A stretch of 64,000 nucleotides of DNA from a virus: positions 1-64,000 of IMG/VR virus record IMGVR_UViG_3300032893_000012. One strand, written 5' to 3'. The notes under the pieces are model-generated. The model saw only the letters and a program-made list of their open reading frames with translations. It was not told where the DNA came from and did no database searches. The translations under genes and the position numbers were made by a program. Below are positions 31,169 through 41,911 of the stretch, piece by piece (positions within the stretch are counted from its first letter, which is position 1; each line of letters opens with the position of its first letter).

Positions 31169-33003
31169 TAGCCGGCACAGGGACGTGCGGTGATCGCCCC
31201 GTTCTCGAAGGCGAAGAGATAGACGACGCCATCCGGTCCTTGGACCATCGACGGCTGCCCTTTGGAGACGCTGAGAGCCACTCGCGCAGCCGTAGCCATC
31301 GCCGGCGGTATGTCGACGGGCGCGCCCCACACACGGCAATTGGCGGGCAGCGATGGTGTGTTTGGGGTGAACGGGACCCCCCACCACGGGGCTCGCCCGC
31401 TCGACCAACGGATCCCTGATGCTGGATGCCGTTCACCGCCAGGCGAGGCATGGAATGCGTGCGCCGGGTGCGGAAGGTGCGGGGGCGCACTGAGCGCGCC
31501 AGGGTAGGGCGGGTAGGCAGGTGTGGCGCCAAGTCCGTGAACACCGGAAGTGAGTGAAGACGGATATGGCGGGTACGGAATATCTCCTGAGGCAGTCGAG
31601 GTAATTGCGGCGGCTGGGACAGTTGCCGCCGGTGCCGATGGTACAGATGCTCTCGACGGTTCGGGCGGCTTCGGTGTTGGCTTTGGCGGCTCTGGTGCAT
31701 GAGGGGCCGGTTTTGGCGGTTCCGGAGCATGAGGTGCTGCCTTTGGCGGCTCCGGCGCATGCGGCGCGACTCTGGGCGGCTCAGGCGCGTGCGGCGCCGC
31801 CTTCGGAGGAACGACCGCGGCAGCAATCGCTGCCTTTGCTGCCATTGGCGTGCTCGCCACTGCCTGCACGACGTTGCCGAGCCATGGGAGATGTTTCTCC
31901 TGCGTCTTCAGGGCAGCATCAAAACCCTGACGTACGGCGGCAGGTAGCTGACTACGTACGGCCGTGAGCGCTTTCTCGTTCATCCCCTCGTGACCGAGTA
32001 AGCCGGCCGCCATCTGAAAACCCCTCGTTGCATCGCCAGGCGCGACGGATTTGATAGCTTCTGCGAGCCCCGGTGTCGACGAAAGCGCTTGCTGTCCGGC
32101 GGCAAGTACCGCCTGAAGCCCTTCAGGCGCGATACCGACGAGTCCTTTCGCAAGTGCGTTTTGGATCTTCTCGCCGGTTGCGACAGAAACGCCGATGTCG
32201 AACGCTTTTCTGGCGGGACCATCCGGAACAAGATTTCGAGCGCTCTCGATTGCGGCCTTGGCGACGTTCTCGCCAGAGGCGACTTTCATCGCAGCGTCGA
32301 AACCGGCAGCGGCGATAGGACCACCCGGGATCGCTCCGCGGATTGCAGCCTTCGCCGCTTCGTCGATACTTTTACCCTCGGCGAGCGCTGCGCCTGCTCC
32401 GATAGCTGCCGCGACTCCGGTACCGATACCCGGGACGAGAGACACGACGGTTTGTGCGTACGGAGCAACGTCTTTGACGATTTTGACCTGATCCTTGAGC
32501 GCTCCAACGAGTGCGTGATCGAGTCGTTCGCCAGTTGCGATGTTTTTTGCGAGATTGAGAGGTGCGACCGCTGCCTCACCAACGATATGCGCCAAATCTC
32601 CTACGACTGGGATGCTCGAGATGGCGTGACCAACATCTGAGATCGCTTTGCCGGGATCGAATCTTGTGGTGATTGTCCAGCTTCGCTTGGCGGCATCGCG
32701 TAGGTAGCGGTCGTGATCCTCTTTCCTCTTCGGAGTCGACTGCCAAAACTTGTCATCCGGGCGCGTGTTGACATCGTTGGGTTTGTCGTAACCGTTCATC
32801 TCCGCAAGTCGTGCGGTACGCGCCGCTATTGCAGCCGTGTCATTGGCTTCGGTCTCTTTTCGAAGCGCAATTCTGTTGGCGTCCACATCCTGAATCACAG
32901 CCATCGCAAAACCGGTCCAGCGCTGGCGGTCGGCGTTGGTCGCATTTTTGATGTGTATCTGAAGCCATCCGGGCCATTCGCTTCCAAGTCCTATTTCGTC
33001 CAT
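31168..33003 (-). CDS. Large Ala-rich protein with Pro-repeat linker
   Basis: 611 residues. About 1-100: charged helical N terminus. About 120-350: Ala/Gly-rich amphipathic segment made of tandem blocks (AAKAAIRGAIPGGPIAAAGFDAAMKVASGENVAKAAIESARNLVPDG), repeated loosely three times. About 400-440: a linker of repeats built on KAAPHAPEPP. C-terminal domain about 500-611 with NCRVWGAPVD. No enzymatic motif is visible. The hydrophobic blocks may associate with membrane. Probably a virion or injection protein, from context only. Confidence 0.6.
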   Translation of the reverse strand: MDEIGLGSEWPGWLQIHIKNATNADRQRWTGFAMAVIQDVDANRIALRKETEANDTAAIAARTARLAEMNGYDKPNDVNTRPDDKFWQSTPKRKEDHDRYLRDAAKRSWTITTRFDPGKAISDVGHAISSIPVVGDLAHIVGEAAVAPLNLAKNIATGERLDHALVGALKDQVKIVKDVAPYAQTVVSLVPGIGTGVAAAIGAGAALAEGKSIDEAAKAAIRGAIPGGPIAAAGFDAAMKVASGENVAKAAIESARNLVPDGPARKAFDIGVSVATGEKIQNALAKGLVGIAPEGLQAVLAAGQQALSSTPGLAEAIKSVAPGDATRGFQMAAGLLGHEGMNEKALTAVRSQLPAAVRQGFDAALKTQEKHLPWLGNVVQAVASTPMAAKAAIAAAVVPPKAAPHAPEPPRVAPHAPEPPKAAPHAPEPPKPAPHAPEPPKPTPKPPEPSRASVPSAPAATVPAAAITSTASGDIPYPPYPSSLTSGVHGLGATPAYPPYPGALSAPPHLPHPAHAFHASPGGERHPASGIRWSSGRAPWWGVPFTPNTPSLPANCRVWGAPVDIPPAMATAARVALSVSKGQPSMVQGPDGVVYLFAFENGAITARPCAG

Positions 33004-33007
33004 GGCG

Positions 33008-33403
33008 TCAAGATCGTATCACCATCTTGAGAAAATGGGGATTGGTCAAACCGTTGCGAATTCGCTGGATTCGCCGCGCGGCTCGAGGTCCAGGAACACC
33101 GAGTTCTACGAGTGCCAGTCCCGCGATGACCCCGGAACGGTTACGCCCCTGCCAACAAGTTACGAGTACGCGTTGTCCGGAGCGAATTTGCCGAGCGACT
33201 TCGTACGCGGTGTCTCTGATCAGTGCTTTCTCTTCTCTGGTCGGCGGAGGGCCGTCGTCGAGCGGTACATGAATGACTTCGTATCCGGGTATCTCCGGTT
33301 GGTATTCGATTGCCGCGAGCACGATAGTATCGAATGGGATTTCGACGCTAATCGGCGGAGCACTTCCTTGCGCTAACCTTTGCGACAGATACGAATACCC
33401 CAT
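33008..33403 (-). CDS. Protein tyrosine/dual-specificity phosphatase-like
   Basis: 131 residues with the Cys-x5-Arg P-loop, VLVTCWQGRNRSG (about 85-97), in the correct place after a beta strand, and upstream VIHVPLDDG, where the general-acid Asp normally lies. The second half is the usual helix bundle (GLALVELG ... ARRIQRIRNG). The usual HC is replaced by TC. Start ATG 33403 overlaps the upstream TGA. Substrate unknown; it is unusual to find one within a virion operon. Confidence 0.75.
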   Translation of the reverse strand: MGYSYLSQRLAQGSAPPISVEIPFDTIVLAAIEYQPEIPGYEVIHVPLDDGPPPTREEKALIRDTAYEVARQIRSGQRVLVTCWQGRNRSGVIAGLALVELGVPGPRAARRIQRIRNGLTNPHFLKMVIRS

Positions 33404-33789
33404 CACGTTGCGGCGAGTAGGGTCACTCCGTGATGCAACCCCCATGGCTTCACCGGCCCTCCAGGCTCATGGTAGTGCTGCTCGATCCATGTAGCGTACA
33501 TTTTCCCATCCGAAGCTGTAAACGGTGCGAGTGTTCCGTACGGCATCGACGTAAATCCAGGGGTACTTCGAAGAGCGTTTGCCTGTGCACGTAGATCTGA
33601 TGTGACCTCAGAACTGGTTACTCGACGCCACCCGGGTGGTACGGCAAGCGAGACTTTTTTAGTTTCTCCGTAAGTAGTGGGTGGTACTGCTGTTGATACA
33701 ATCGGTGTTGCGCGTGATTTTCGCGCAAGAAGAAACACAGCTGTTGCTGCTGCGGCTGCTCCTCCAAATACGATCCAGTTCGATTTCAA
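33403..33789 (-). CDS. Membrane-anchored small protein, 128 aa
   Basis: N-terminal transmembrane anchor (WIVFGGAAAAATAVFLLARKS, about 5-25) followed by a soluble domain containing VPPGWRRVTSSEV and MYATWIEQHYHEPGGP. Overlaps both neighbours by TGATG or ATGA. Likely a minor virion or lysis component; no family recognised. Confidence 0.65.
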   Translation of the reverse strand: MKSNWIVFGGAAAAATAVFLLARKSRATPIVSTAVPPTTYGETKKVSLAVPPGWRRVTSSEVTSDLRAQANALRSTPGFTSMPYGTLAPFTASDGKMYATWIEQHYHEPGGPVKPWGLHHGVTLLAAT

Positions 33790-34346
33790 GCGAACCTTCG
33801 CACTGGTAGTGTTCGGTAGGCTACGTATCCAGCGGTCGCTGCGAGACCAAGAGCAGCGACCACCACAAGCGCATCAGATCCTTTAGTGCGCTGTGGCGCG
33901 ATCACTTGTGTTTCAGGCTGCACGTCTTGAAGTCTAGCAATCAACTTATTCAAAGATGGGTACGTGCTACCGAGATACGAATTCAAAGCGTTCTGCCACG
34001 CGGTTACGTCGCCTGAGTCTGCCGCCACAAGGCCGCCGTATCGATCCAGAGCCTTCAGCATCGAATACGCACCGGATCTCGCGTCTGAGAATGCGCGGAA
34101 TTTCAGTGGCGAGGAAACTTTTGGATTATAAAACCACGATACATCGTCGCGCGACGTGGTCACATTTCCGACGTTCCAGTTGTACATCGATTGCCACTCA
34201 GCTGTTTCGTTTGCGCTGAGCGCTAGTGGCCAAAGCCACGAGCTTTTTGCCGGAAGATCGCGAGATCTCAGCGTACGATACGCCTCGACAATAGCGCCGG
34301 CGACGTGCGGCGCATTACTCGGCGTTAGAGCGGCGGCGACCTGCAT
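33786..34346 (-). CDS. Lysozyme-fold-like peptidoglycan hydrolase with C-terminal TM
   Basis: 186 residues. The core YNWNVGNVTT ... FRAFSDARSGAYSMLKALDRYGGLVAADSGDVTAWQNALNSYLGSTYPSL follows the pattern of phage lytic transglycosylase/glucosaminidase-like domains. The early Glu (NETAEWQ) could be catalytic. A C-terminal membrane helix (ALVVVAALGLAATAGYVAY, about 158-177) is followed by basic residues. A virion-bound wall-opening enzyme is the best guess. Coupled by TAATG to the tiny gene upstream. Confidence 0.5.
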   Translation of the reverse strand: MQVAAALTPSNAPHVAGAIVEAYRTLRSRDLPAKSSWLWPLALSANETAEWQSMYNWNVGNVTTSRDDVSWFYNPKVSSPLKFRAFSDARSGAYSMLKALDRYGGLVAADSGDVTAWQNALNSYLGSTYPSLNKLIARLQDVQPETQVIAPQRTKGSDALVVVAALGLAATAGYVAYRTLPVRRFA

Positions 34347-34468
34347 TAGCGCGAAGGGGTACGACGCGGTTCCGGATCTGGACCTGGCGCGACGGAAGGC
34401 GAACTCGTATCGAGTTTCGTGCTGCGTACGACTTCAAGCTTCGGTGGTTCGTATTTTTCTTTCGTCAT
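34346..34468 (-). CDS. Very small protein, 40 aa
   Basis: MTKEKYEPPKLEVVRST then a Pro/Arg-rich end. ATGA overlap with the fibre gene upstream and TAATG with the gene downstream are the evidence. No domain. Confidence 0.5.
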   Translation of the reverse strand: MTKEKYEPPKLEVVRSTKLDTSSPSVAPGPDPEPRRTPSR

Positions 34469-35904
34469 GGCAACGCGACGACCTCCGAGAGGTTACTGGT
34501 GTTCGCGAACGGAAGCGTCGCCCACGTCTTGTCGGTTCCGGCGATGCGAGCATCGACGGTGGAGCCGGTAAGGGAGGGCAAAATATCGTACTGAAATGCG
34601 GCCATCGAGTAGGTTCGAATCCCGAAGGCGTACCCGCTCGTTGGCCCCCAGAGACGCGCGTTGTTGTGCTGGTAGCTTGCACATCCTGGGTCTACCTCCC
34701 ACGCGACGCCGCCTGAGGCGGTCGCTCCTGCTTGAACCTGCGCGCCGTTCGCTTCGATGAAGCCAGCATCAGTCTGGAGCACGCGGCCGCCGTCGAGCGT
34801 GATCGCGTTCTGCATTTGCAGGGTCGCCGAACCAAAGACGTTCAGCGTCGACTGAAAGACGCAGTCGGCCATTCCCAGGGTCGAATTCAATCCAACTGTC
34901 ATGCTCGACTTGAAGATGGATTGATCAACGTGGCAGGTCGCGTTCACGAAGCCAGCGAAGCAATTCGAGTCGAAGGAACATCCGACGAACTGAACGCCGG
35001 AAACGGTCGACGGATCCGACTGAGGACGCCAATACTGGAACGAGGCGAAACCGCTCGAGGGATCGCTCGTGAAGTTCATGTCCTTCCATAGGAAGCGTCC
35101 AGCGCCTTTGACGCGGAGATCCATGCGCCCCTGAAACGTCGTCTGGAGAGTATCGACGACGTAGGAATCACCCGGGGACGGGTTTACTCCGGTCGCGATC
35201 ACATTGCCCGGCGGCGCGTTCGACGTGAAGCGCGACCACCCGGTCACCTGGGCGACGGTACCGGTCGTACCCCCCTGAGTGTAAGTGATGGCCCCGCTCG
35301 TGGCGCCGCTCGTTGTCCGGAGACGTTGCCCACGTGAGAACGAGCCCGCACCGTCTGTTGCCGTTCCACGGGTGTTCGAGCCTGAAGCAGTTGGCGTGAG
35401 CGCCGAGAAGGTCGACGCGACGCTTGAACTGACGGTCCCCTGGATCGTGACGAGGATGCCGGTTCCGATGTGCAAGTCGAGCGGTCCGAGATCGGTCAGT
35501 GTTCCTGCGGCGACAGTGACAACGACGTTCGAGGAGACGTCGTTCCAGCGCATCCGATTTCCCCATTCGACGAGTGTCTTGAGCGGCGCACCGAGCGTCA
35601 TGCCGCTGTTCCGGTCGTCGCCCGAGACAGGGTCGATGAACCATGTCGTGACGTACTGGGCGAGCTGGTTTCGAATGTATTGCCGGATAGCTAAGGCCCC
35701 TGCGGGCGCCGCCGGTGCGATGACGTTCAGCCCGTCCGCGGCGGGAGTTGGGGAAGGTGCGACGAGGTAGAGATACTGGTCGTTCACTACGCCGACGGTT
35801 ACCACCGTGAGATCGTTCATCGTCGTCAGATCCGCTGCAGCGAGTGCCTGCGGCGACGCGAACGCGGTCTGGGTGATCTGGCTCTGACGAACCTTCTCGG
35901 TCAT
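34465..35904 (-). CDS. Beta-helix fibre/spike protein, 479 aa
   Basis: Residues about 90-430 form repeated short strands (FVGCSFDSNCFAGFV, SIFKSSMTVGLNSTLGMADCVFQST) typical of a right-handed parallel beta-helix, as in tail spikes. The segment TTWFIDPVSGDDRNSG is closely like [17 protein letters not shown] in the giant collagen-like protein, and both share PGDxxVVDTL, so the two are paralogues: this one lacks the collagen arm. Probably a receptor-binding or glycan-degrading spike; no catalytic residues can be assigned. Confidence 0.7.
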   Translation of the reverse strand: MTEKVRQSQITQTAFASPQALAAADLTTMNDLTVVTVGVVNDQYLYLVAPSPTPAADGLNVIAPAAPAGALAIRQYIRNQLAQYVTTWFIDPVSGDDRNSGMTLGAPLKTLVEWGNRMRWNDVSSNVVVTVAAGTLTDLGPLDLHIGTGILVTIQGTVSSSVASTFSALTPTASGSNTRGTATDGAGSFSRGQRLRTTSGATSGAITYTQGGTTGTVAQVTGWSRFTSNAPPGNVIATGVNPSPGDSYVVDTLQTTFQGRMDLRVKGAGRFLWKDMNFTSDPSSGFASFQYWRPQSDPSTVSGVQFVGCSFDSNCFAGFVNATCHVDQSIFKSSMTVGLNSTLGMADCVFQSTLNVFGSATLQMQNAITLDGGRVLQTDAGFIEANGAQVQAGATASGGVAWEVDPGCASYQHNNARLWGPTSGYAFGIRTYSMAAFQYDILPSLTGSTVDARIAGTDKTWATLPFANTSNLSEVVALP

Positions 35905-35914
35905 CGCGATGTTC

Positions 35915-36406
35915 CTACGGTGACTGGTTTACAGTGAGCTGCTGAATGAAAAGTTTCGTGCCGCTCGCGAGAATGAGTCCGCTTGCGCCGATCATGTTCG
36001 CCTGTGCGAAGATGACCGTCGGAAACCCGGCTGGCGTCCCGGAGTAAGGGATCTCATTTCCGAGTCGATTCGCGTTCAGGGTCATGGTGAGGACGGAGGT
36101 GCCCGAGTGAAGATCCGTCACCGAGACGTCAGAGGTCGTCGTCGATGAGCTCGCCAGAGTGACCTGGGTCTCGCTCGGCTGTACGTTCAGAGCAAACTGA
36201 AGCTGGACGAAGTAGAATCCGTACTGGCACGCGAATGCCGGGGAGGCCCCGAAGCTCCCCCCTGGGAAAGCGACGACGCCGAACGAGTCGGAGATAAACT
36301 CGAGCGAGCTGAAGGGGATGATCAACGGAACGCCGCTCGAGAAGGCGGTGTTCGTCGCTAGACCGAGTCTTGCGAAGGGGCGACTGCCGTAGGTTCGATT
36401 GCTCAC
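35915..36406 (-). CDS. Putative jelly-roll-like virion protein, 163 aa
   Basis: Beta-rich, hydrophobic protein (GVPLIIPFSSLEFIS, YGFYFVQLQFALNVQPSETQVTL, SGLILASGTKLFIQQLTV) without helices or charges, resembling a C1q/TNF or fibre-knob type of sandwich. Lies between the two fibre genes, so a fibre tip or adaptor is plausible. Family not proven. Confidence 0.55.
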   Translation of the reverse strand: MSNRTYGSRPFARLGLATNTAFSSGVPLIIPFSSLEFISDSFGVVAFPGGSFGASPAFACQYGFYFVQLQFALNVQPSETQVTLASSSTTTSDVSVTDLHSGTSVLTMTLNANRLGNEIPYSGTPAGFPTVIFAQANMIGASGLILASGTKLFIQQLTVNQSP

Positions 36407-36409
36407 AGG

Positions 36410-39400
36410 TCAGGTTCCTCCCGGACCATACGTCGCGCCGTTCGTCAAATCGACGAACTGATCGGAGTAGGAGTGGAAGACATTGTTCGCTGCCACCTGC
36501 TGTGACGCGATCATGCCTGGGATGGTCGGGGTTGCTCCGTACATGAACGTCGATCCGCCAGACACGTAGATCCCGAACTGTAGTCCGGTATTGTTTGCGC
36601 CCCAGACATACGACGAGGAGCCGTTGAAGACCATCTTCGCGCCTTCGGTGACCAAGATCGCGCCGGCCGGAGGTGTGCCCGAGAGTCCGACAAAGGAACA
36701 GTCGAAGCCGTTCGAGAGCCAGTTGCCGCTCCGGATGGTGAGGCTCGAGGTTCCGCCTCCGACGATTTGCACCGATTCGAGCTGTGACACGTAAGAATCA
36801 ATCGACGTGAGCGAGCCAGATACGACAACGGCTGCAAGTTGAATATTACCGCCCTGCAGGGTCGAGCTGCCTCCGAAGTTACCTCCGAATTTGCTGCAAC
36901 CGATGATCCCTGTCGAGTCCTGGAAAAAAGCCCCGAAGGGGAAGTCGCATCCGTAGACGAATGCCCCGAGAGCGTTTGGATTTTGGTTTGACCAAATCCG
37001 GCAAGCGTCGGTCGCGATAGTGCTCGTATCAAGGAGCGCGATGACGCTACGACTCGTTCCGATAGCACGGATCTGGAATCCAGGAATGAGGCTGTCGAGT
37101 GTATCGACTACGAAGATGTCGCCTGGATCGGGATTCAGTTCGGAAAAGACCGGAGCGATCCCGCCGGTGAGCTTCGCCCAACCGTTCGTGTTCGAATCGG
37201 AACCGTCGATGGTGTGGGTCGTCCAGGTGATAGCGCCGACGTTGTTCGCATTTGCGGCTGCGGTCACTCGAAGGCGTGCGTTCTCTGCGATACTGATCCC
37301 GAGGTAACTGAGGAGCGCACGCGTGTTCGTCGCGCCATTCTGGGGCGTGCTCGAAACCACCGCGTAGTTCGGGCTTGAGGTGACATGCCCTTGGATAAGG
37401 AACTCGATACCGTCGACGTCAGCGAAGATGATGTCGAGATTGATGGCGTCGAAGGTTCCCGCGGCGAGCGTAACGAGCACGCTCTGTTGGATGACACCCC
37501 CCTTCAGACGGTAGCCGAGCTCGCGGAACGTGCGGATGGCAGTGAGCGCGGTCGATCCGTCGAGCTCATCGTTTCCGTTCACCGGATCGATGTACCAGTT
37601 CGTCTGGAGCCACGCCTGATAGTTGCCCCAAAAGAGTCGTACCCAGACGGCTCCTGCCGGCGCGAGCGCGAGGACGACGCTCGTCCCGTCGACGGCGCCG
37701 ATGAGACTCCCGGGCGCGTTCTTCACAAGCTCGTAGCCGTCGTTGATGGTGCGGGTGTAGGCAATGGCTCCGTCGGCGATGCCCGTCGCGTCGGTGTTCG
37801 CCATCTGGTTCACCGAGGCGAACAGGATGCTCGCGCCAGGGCCCGCGGGGCCGGTCGCACCAGTGAGACCTGTTGGTCCCGTGCGTCCCGTGAAACCGGT
37901 TGGTCCGGTTGACCCTAGATTACCCGTGGGTCCCGTGCGTCCGGTTGGTCCAGTAAATCCGGTCGGTCCCTGCGTACCGGTCGTTCCGGTTGGCCCGGTG
38001 CGTCCCGTCGAACCGGTCGGCCCCGTGCCGAGGGCCCCTGTCGGTCCGGTCGGTCCCGTGCGACCCGTCGCGCCCGTCGGACCCGTGCCGACAGCGCCAG
38101 AAGGTCCCGTGGGTCCCGTTCCGCTCGCTCCGGGGACGTCGTAGAAGAAGTCTAGCCGGTAGTTCCCGTCGAGGTTGAAGCCGGCGACGCTCTGGTTCCA
38201 GTAACAGCGATCACCCAGAACGATGGCGCCTTGCGCGCGCGCCGTCGCGCCGCCGTCGCCCGAGAAATAGCAAGAGACGCCGATCTTGGTACCGTTGCCG
38301 ACGCTGTAGAGGACTCCGTCTGCGGCGACTGAGGTGTATCCGATGGGAGTCGCGGCAATCGCCGTCGCGGTCGCGAGATCTCCGTCCGCTGTCGTGACGG
38401 AGGCGACCATCTGTTTGTTCAGGGCGGATGGCGCGTTGGCGATGTTCGCAGGCCCGGTCGGTCCAGTGGCGCCGGTGTTTGCAGCCGTCCCCTGGGGTCC
38501 CGTAGAGCCGGTCGGTCCGGTCGTTCCTGTCGCACCGGTGTTTGCCGCCGTACCCGCGGGTCCTGTCGCACCAGTGACGCCCGAGGCGCCGGTCCACCCG
38601 GTAGGCCCTGTTGCGCCCGTTATGCCGGTTGGTCCGGTACGTCCCGTTGGACCCGTCGCGCCGGTGTTCGTAGCCGTTCCGGCGACGCCGGTCGGACCCG
38701 TGAATCCAGTAGGTCCGGTAAATCCGGTTGCTCCAGTTGCGCCCGTATTCGCCGCGCTTCCGTCCGGACCTGTGAATCCGGTTGGACCAAGCGGCCCTGT
38801 GACACCTGCGGGGCCAGCGGCGCCGACAGGTCCGGTTGTGCCCGTTGGCCCCGTCGTTCCGGTCGCACCCGTATTTGAAGCGGTTCCCGCGGGACCCGTC
38901 GAACCTGTGACCCCAGAGGGCCCTGTCGGTCCCGTGACCGTGCTTGTTGCTCCCGTCGGCCCGGTCGCTCCGGTGTTCGTGGCGCTTCCAGCGGGGCCCG
39001 TTGGACCCGTCGAACCAGAGGGGCCCGTCACGCCGGAGGGACCGGTAGCGCCGGTCGATCCAGTCACGCCTGAAGCACCTGTGGGGCCCGTCGCGCCGGT
39101 GTTCACGGCCGTGCCTGCAGGACCCGTGGACCCAGTCGGCCCTGTATTTCCGGTGGGACCTGTGAATCCGGTCGCGCCCGTCGCGCCCGAGGGACCTGTG
39201 CTTCCGGTGGCGCCCGTCACACCGGAGGGTCCCGTCGCCCCCGTGGCGCCGGTGTTGGTTGCCGAACCGGCAGGCCCAGTAGGACCCGTTCGTCCAGTAA
39301 ATCCAGTTGGCCCGGTTGCTCCGGTATTGGTCGCTGACCCCGGAACGCCGGTCGGGCCAGTGAAGCCCGTGGGGCCCGTCGCGCCGGTGTTTGAGGCGCT

Positions 39401-41854
39401 TCCAGGCAGGCCTGTTGGTCCAGTAATTCCGGTTGGTCCTGTGGGTCCCGTGCGTCCGGTGGCTCCGGTGTTCGAAGCCGTACCGGCGGGGCCGGTCGCG
39501 CCGGTTGGTCCCGTGCGTCCGGTCGCCCCCGTGTTCGCGGCGCTGCCGGCGGGCCCCGTGAGTCCTGTCGGTCCCGTGAACCCGGTGGGTCCCGTGACGC
39601 CGGAAGGGCCCGTGACAGTGCTTGGCGCGCCTGGAATCCCTTGCGAGCCGGTGGGCCCAGTCGTTCCGGTCGCGCCCGTGTTTGTCGCCGTGCCCGCAGG
39701 CCCGGTCGTGCCGGTTGGCCCTGTCGCTCCGGTATTGGTTGCGCTACCGGCGGGGCCAGTTGGGCCACTCGGGCCCGTCACGCCGGAGGGACCGGTCGCG
39801 CCGGTGTTTGTCGCGCTTCCCGCGGGCCCCGTAGATCCTGTGAACCCGGTAGGCCCAGTGCTACCGGTCGACCCTGTCGCTCCAGTGTTCGACGCAGTCC
39901 CCGCGGGTCCAGTCGGACCCGTCGCTCCCGTACGACCGGTCGCCCCCGTGTTCGTCGCGCTACCGGCGGGACCCGTCGCGCCAGTCGGTCCAGTATGCCC
40001 GGTAGTGCCCGTTGGACCCGTGACCGTGCTCGGTGCTCCGGGAGGGCCAACGGGCCCCGTACTTCCGGTCGCGCCGGTGTTCGAAGCGCTTCCCGGGGTG
40101 CCGGTTGGTCCAGTTGCACCGGTCGCGCCGCTTGCGCCAGAAGGACCCGTCGCTCCGGTATTCGTTGCGCTTCCAGGGACTCCGGTTGGTCCCGTGTAGC
40201 CGGTCGGTCCTGTCGCTCCGGTATTTGTCGCTGAACCAGGGACGCCGGTTGGTCCCGTCGCGCCTGTCGGTCCAGTCGTACCCGTCGCACCGGTGTTCGT
40301 TGCACTGCCGGCGGGGCCGGTTGCTCCGGTTGGACCTGTAGGTCCAGTGCGTCCGGTCGCGCCGGTGTTTGCTGCGCTGCCAGCAGGACCCGTTGCGCCA
40401 GTCTGTCCGGTTGGTCCTGTGCGTCCCGTAGATCCGGTTGAAGAAGCTCCAATGGGCCCAGTCGCGCCCGTGGAGCCTGTGAATCCAGTCGGACCTGTTT
40501 GACCCGTCGCTCCGGTGTTCGTCGCGCTGCCAGCGACGCCGGTAGGACCGGTGATGCCAGTGGGACCTGTTGGACCGGTAGCTCCGGTATTTGTCGCGCT
40601 TCCGGCTACGCCCGTCGGTCCAGTGAATCCAGTTGGACCGCTCGCACCAGTGGATCCAGTTGCACCAGTATTTGTTGCTGATCCGGCGGGTCCTGTTGCG
40701 CCCGTCGGGCCTGTTGGACCTGTTCTACCTGTCGCACCGGTGTTTGCGGCGATGCCTGCTGGACCGGTTGCACCGGTTCGTCCAGTTGGACCTGTCGCGC
40801 CTGTCGCTCCCGTGTTCGTGGCAGAGCCGGCGGTACCGGTCGGGCCTGTCGTACCTGTTGATCCGGTAGGACCGGTCGCTCCGGTATTGGTTGCACTTCC
40901 TGGAGCACCAGTCGCTCCGGTGGCACCAGTCGGACCGGTGGCGCCAGTGGCGCCTGTATTCGTTGCTGATCCGGGTGCACCGGTTGCGCCAGTTGGACCA
41001 GTTGAACCGGTCGCTCCTGTGGCTCCTGTGTTTGCTGCGGTTCCGGCGGGACCTGTTGCACCAGTGACTCCGGTCGGTCCTGTTCTTCCGGTCGCTCCGG
41101 TGTTGGATGCACTACCCGCCGGTCCAGTTGCACCGGTTTGTCCTGTTGGACCGGTTGTGCCGGTTGCCCCGGTGTTTGTTGCAGATCCAGCAGTACCGGT
41201 AGGACCAGTGAATCCCGTTGGTCCAGACGGACCTGTAGCACCGGTGTTTGTCGCAGATCCGGCGACACCGGTAGGACCCGTGAAACCAGTTGAACCTGTT
41301 GGTCCAGTTGCTCCTGTATTAGTTGCTGATCCGGCGGGACCCGTTGTTCCGGTTGCCCCAGTTGGGCCAGAGGGACCTGTGGCGCCTGTATTTGATGCGC
41401 TACCAGGAATTCCAGTTGCACCCGTTGGTCCGAGTGCGCCAGTTGGGCCAGTTATACCAGTAGGTCCAGTAGATCCAGTCGCTCCGGTGTTTACGGCTGT
41501 GCCCGCGGGTCCTGTAGCTCCAGTGCGTCCAGTGGGTCCCGTCGCGCCGGTATTCGTAGCCGATCCTGGAGCCCCAGTAGGACCAGTATTTCCGGTCGAT
41601 CCGGTTACACCTGTGGGCCCAGTAGCACCTGTGTTCGTTGCGGATCCAGCCGGACCAGTAGTGCCAGTGGGTCCAGTTTGTCCTGTTGCGCCAGTGTTCG
41701 TCGCAGTGCCGGGAGCTCCTGTGGGTCCGGTAGGTCCAGTTGGACCGGTTGCGCCGGTAACGCCGGACGCACCGGTTGCGCCGGTAACGCTCTTGTGCGC
41801 ATCGGGGTAGGTCTCCCCGTGGTAACGCCCGCGCCTACCGGTGATGTAACCCAT
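36410..41854 (-). CDS. Giant collagen-like fibre protein, 1814 aa
   Basis: After a 22-residue N terminus ([17 protein letters not shown]) come about 1100 residues of Gly-x-Thr/Ala triplets ([20 protein letters not shown]), a trimeric collagen-like stalk. A globular insert of about 100 residues (about 1131-1240; [24 protein letters not shown]) and a second short collagen stretch (about 1240-1335) follow. The C-terminal domain (about 1340-1814) is a beta-helix related to the neighbouring 479-residue spike. The Thr-rich repeats fit bacterial and phage collagens that lack hydroxyproline. Function: long attachment fibre. Codon choice varies between repeats. Confidence 0.9.
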   Translation of the reverse strand: MGYITGRRGRYHGETYPDAHKSVTGATGASGVTGATGPTGPTGPTGAPGTATNTGATGQTGPTGTTGPAGSATNTGATGPTGVTGSTGNTGPTGAPGSATNTGATGPTGRTGATGPAGTAVNTGATGSTGPTGITGPTGALGPTGATGIPGSASNTGATGPSGPTGATGTTGPAGSATNTGATGPTGSTGFTGPTGVAGSATNTGATGPSGPTGFTGPTGTAGSATNTGATGTTGPTGQTGATGPAGSASNTGATGRTGPTGVTGATGPAGTAANTGATGATGSTGPTGATGAPGSATNTGATGATGPTGATGATGAPGSATNTGATGPTGSTGTTGPTGTAGSATNTGATGATGPTGRTGATGPAGIAANTGATGRTGPTGPTGATGPAGSATNTGATGSTGASGPTGFTGPTGVAGSATNTGATGPTGPTGITGPTGVAGSATNTGATGQTGPTGFTGSTGATGPIGASSTGSTGRTGPTGQTGATGPAGSAANTGATGRTGPTGPTGATGPAGSATNTGATGTTGPTGATGPTGVPGSATNTGATGPTGYTGPTGVPGSATNTGATGPSGASGATGATGPTGTPGSASNTGATGSTGPVGPPGAPSTVTGPTGTTGHTGPTGATGPAGSATNTGATGRTGATGPTGPAGTASNTGATGSTGSTGPTGFTGSTGPAGSATNTGATGPSGVTGPSGPTGPAGSATNTGATGPTGTTGPAGTATNTGATGTTGPTGSQGIPGAPSTVTGPSGVTGPTGFTGPTGLTGPAGSAANTGATGRTGPTGATGPAGTASNTGATGRTGPTGPTGITGPTGLPGSASNTGATGPTGFTGPTGVPGSATNTGATGPTGFTGRTGPTGPAGSATNTGATGATGPSGVTGATGSTGPSGATGATGFTGPTGNTGPTGSTGPAGTAVNTGATGPTGASGVTGSTGATGPSGVTGPSGSTGPTGPAGSATNTGATGPTGATSTVTGPTGPSGVTGSTGPAGTASNTGATGTTGPTGTTGPVGAAGPAGVTGPLGPTGFTGPDGSAANTGATGATGFTGPTGFTGPTGVAGTATNTGATGPTGRTGPTGITGATGPTGWTGASGVTGATGPAGTAANTGATGTTGPTGSTGPQGTAANTGATGPTGPANIANAPSALNKQMVASVTTADGDLATATAIAATPIGYTSVAADGVLYSVGNGTKIGVSCYFSGDGGATARAQGAIVLGDRCYWNQSVAGFNLDGNYRLDFFYDVPGASGTGPTGPSGAVGTGPTGATGRTGPTGPTGALGTGPTGSTGRTGPTGTTGTQGPTGFTGPTGRTGPTGNLGSTGPTGFTGRTGPTGLTGATGPAGPGASILFASVNQMANTDATGIADGAIAYTRTINDGYELVKNAPGSLIGAVDGTSVVLALAPAGAVWVRLFWGNYQAWLQTNWYIDPVNGNDELDGSTALTAIRTFRELGYRLKGGVIQQSVLVTLAAGTFDAINLDIIFADVDGIEFLIQGHVTSSPNYAVVSSTPQNGATNTRALLSYLGISIAENARLRVTAAANANNVGAITWTTHTIDGSDSNTNGWAKLTGGIAPVFSELNPDPGDIFVVDTLDSLIPGFQIRAIGTSRSVIALLDTSTIATDACRIWSNQNPNALGAFVYGCDFPFGAFFQDSTGIIGCSKFGGNFGGSSTLQGGNIQLAAVVVSGSLTSIDSYVSQLESVQIVGGGTSSLTIRSGNWLSNGFDCSFVGLSGTPPAGAILVTEGAKMVFNGSSSYVWGANNTGLQFGIYVSGGSTFMYGATPTIPGMIASQQVAANNVFHSYSDQFVDLTNGATYGPGGT

Positions 41855-41911
41855 ATCCGGAAACCTTTTTTATGTTTGAAGTCGTTCAAGGTCGCACAGG
41901 AGGCAAATGGA

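Noticed and set aside
38334-41810. Long rightward ORFs rich in GPVGPVAPV opposite the collagen gene
   Set aside because: They are the reverse complement of the Gly-x-Thr repeats, whose codons happen to leave the other strand open. No starts with ribosome sites, and the orientation is against the operon.
36410-41854. Frameshifts in the collagen stalk
   Set aside because: I checked the reading frame across the repeats: it stays open for 1814 codons, and both ends have well-formed domains.
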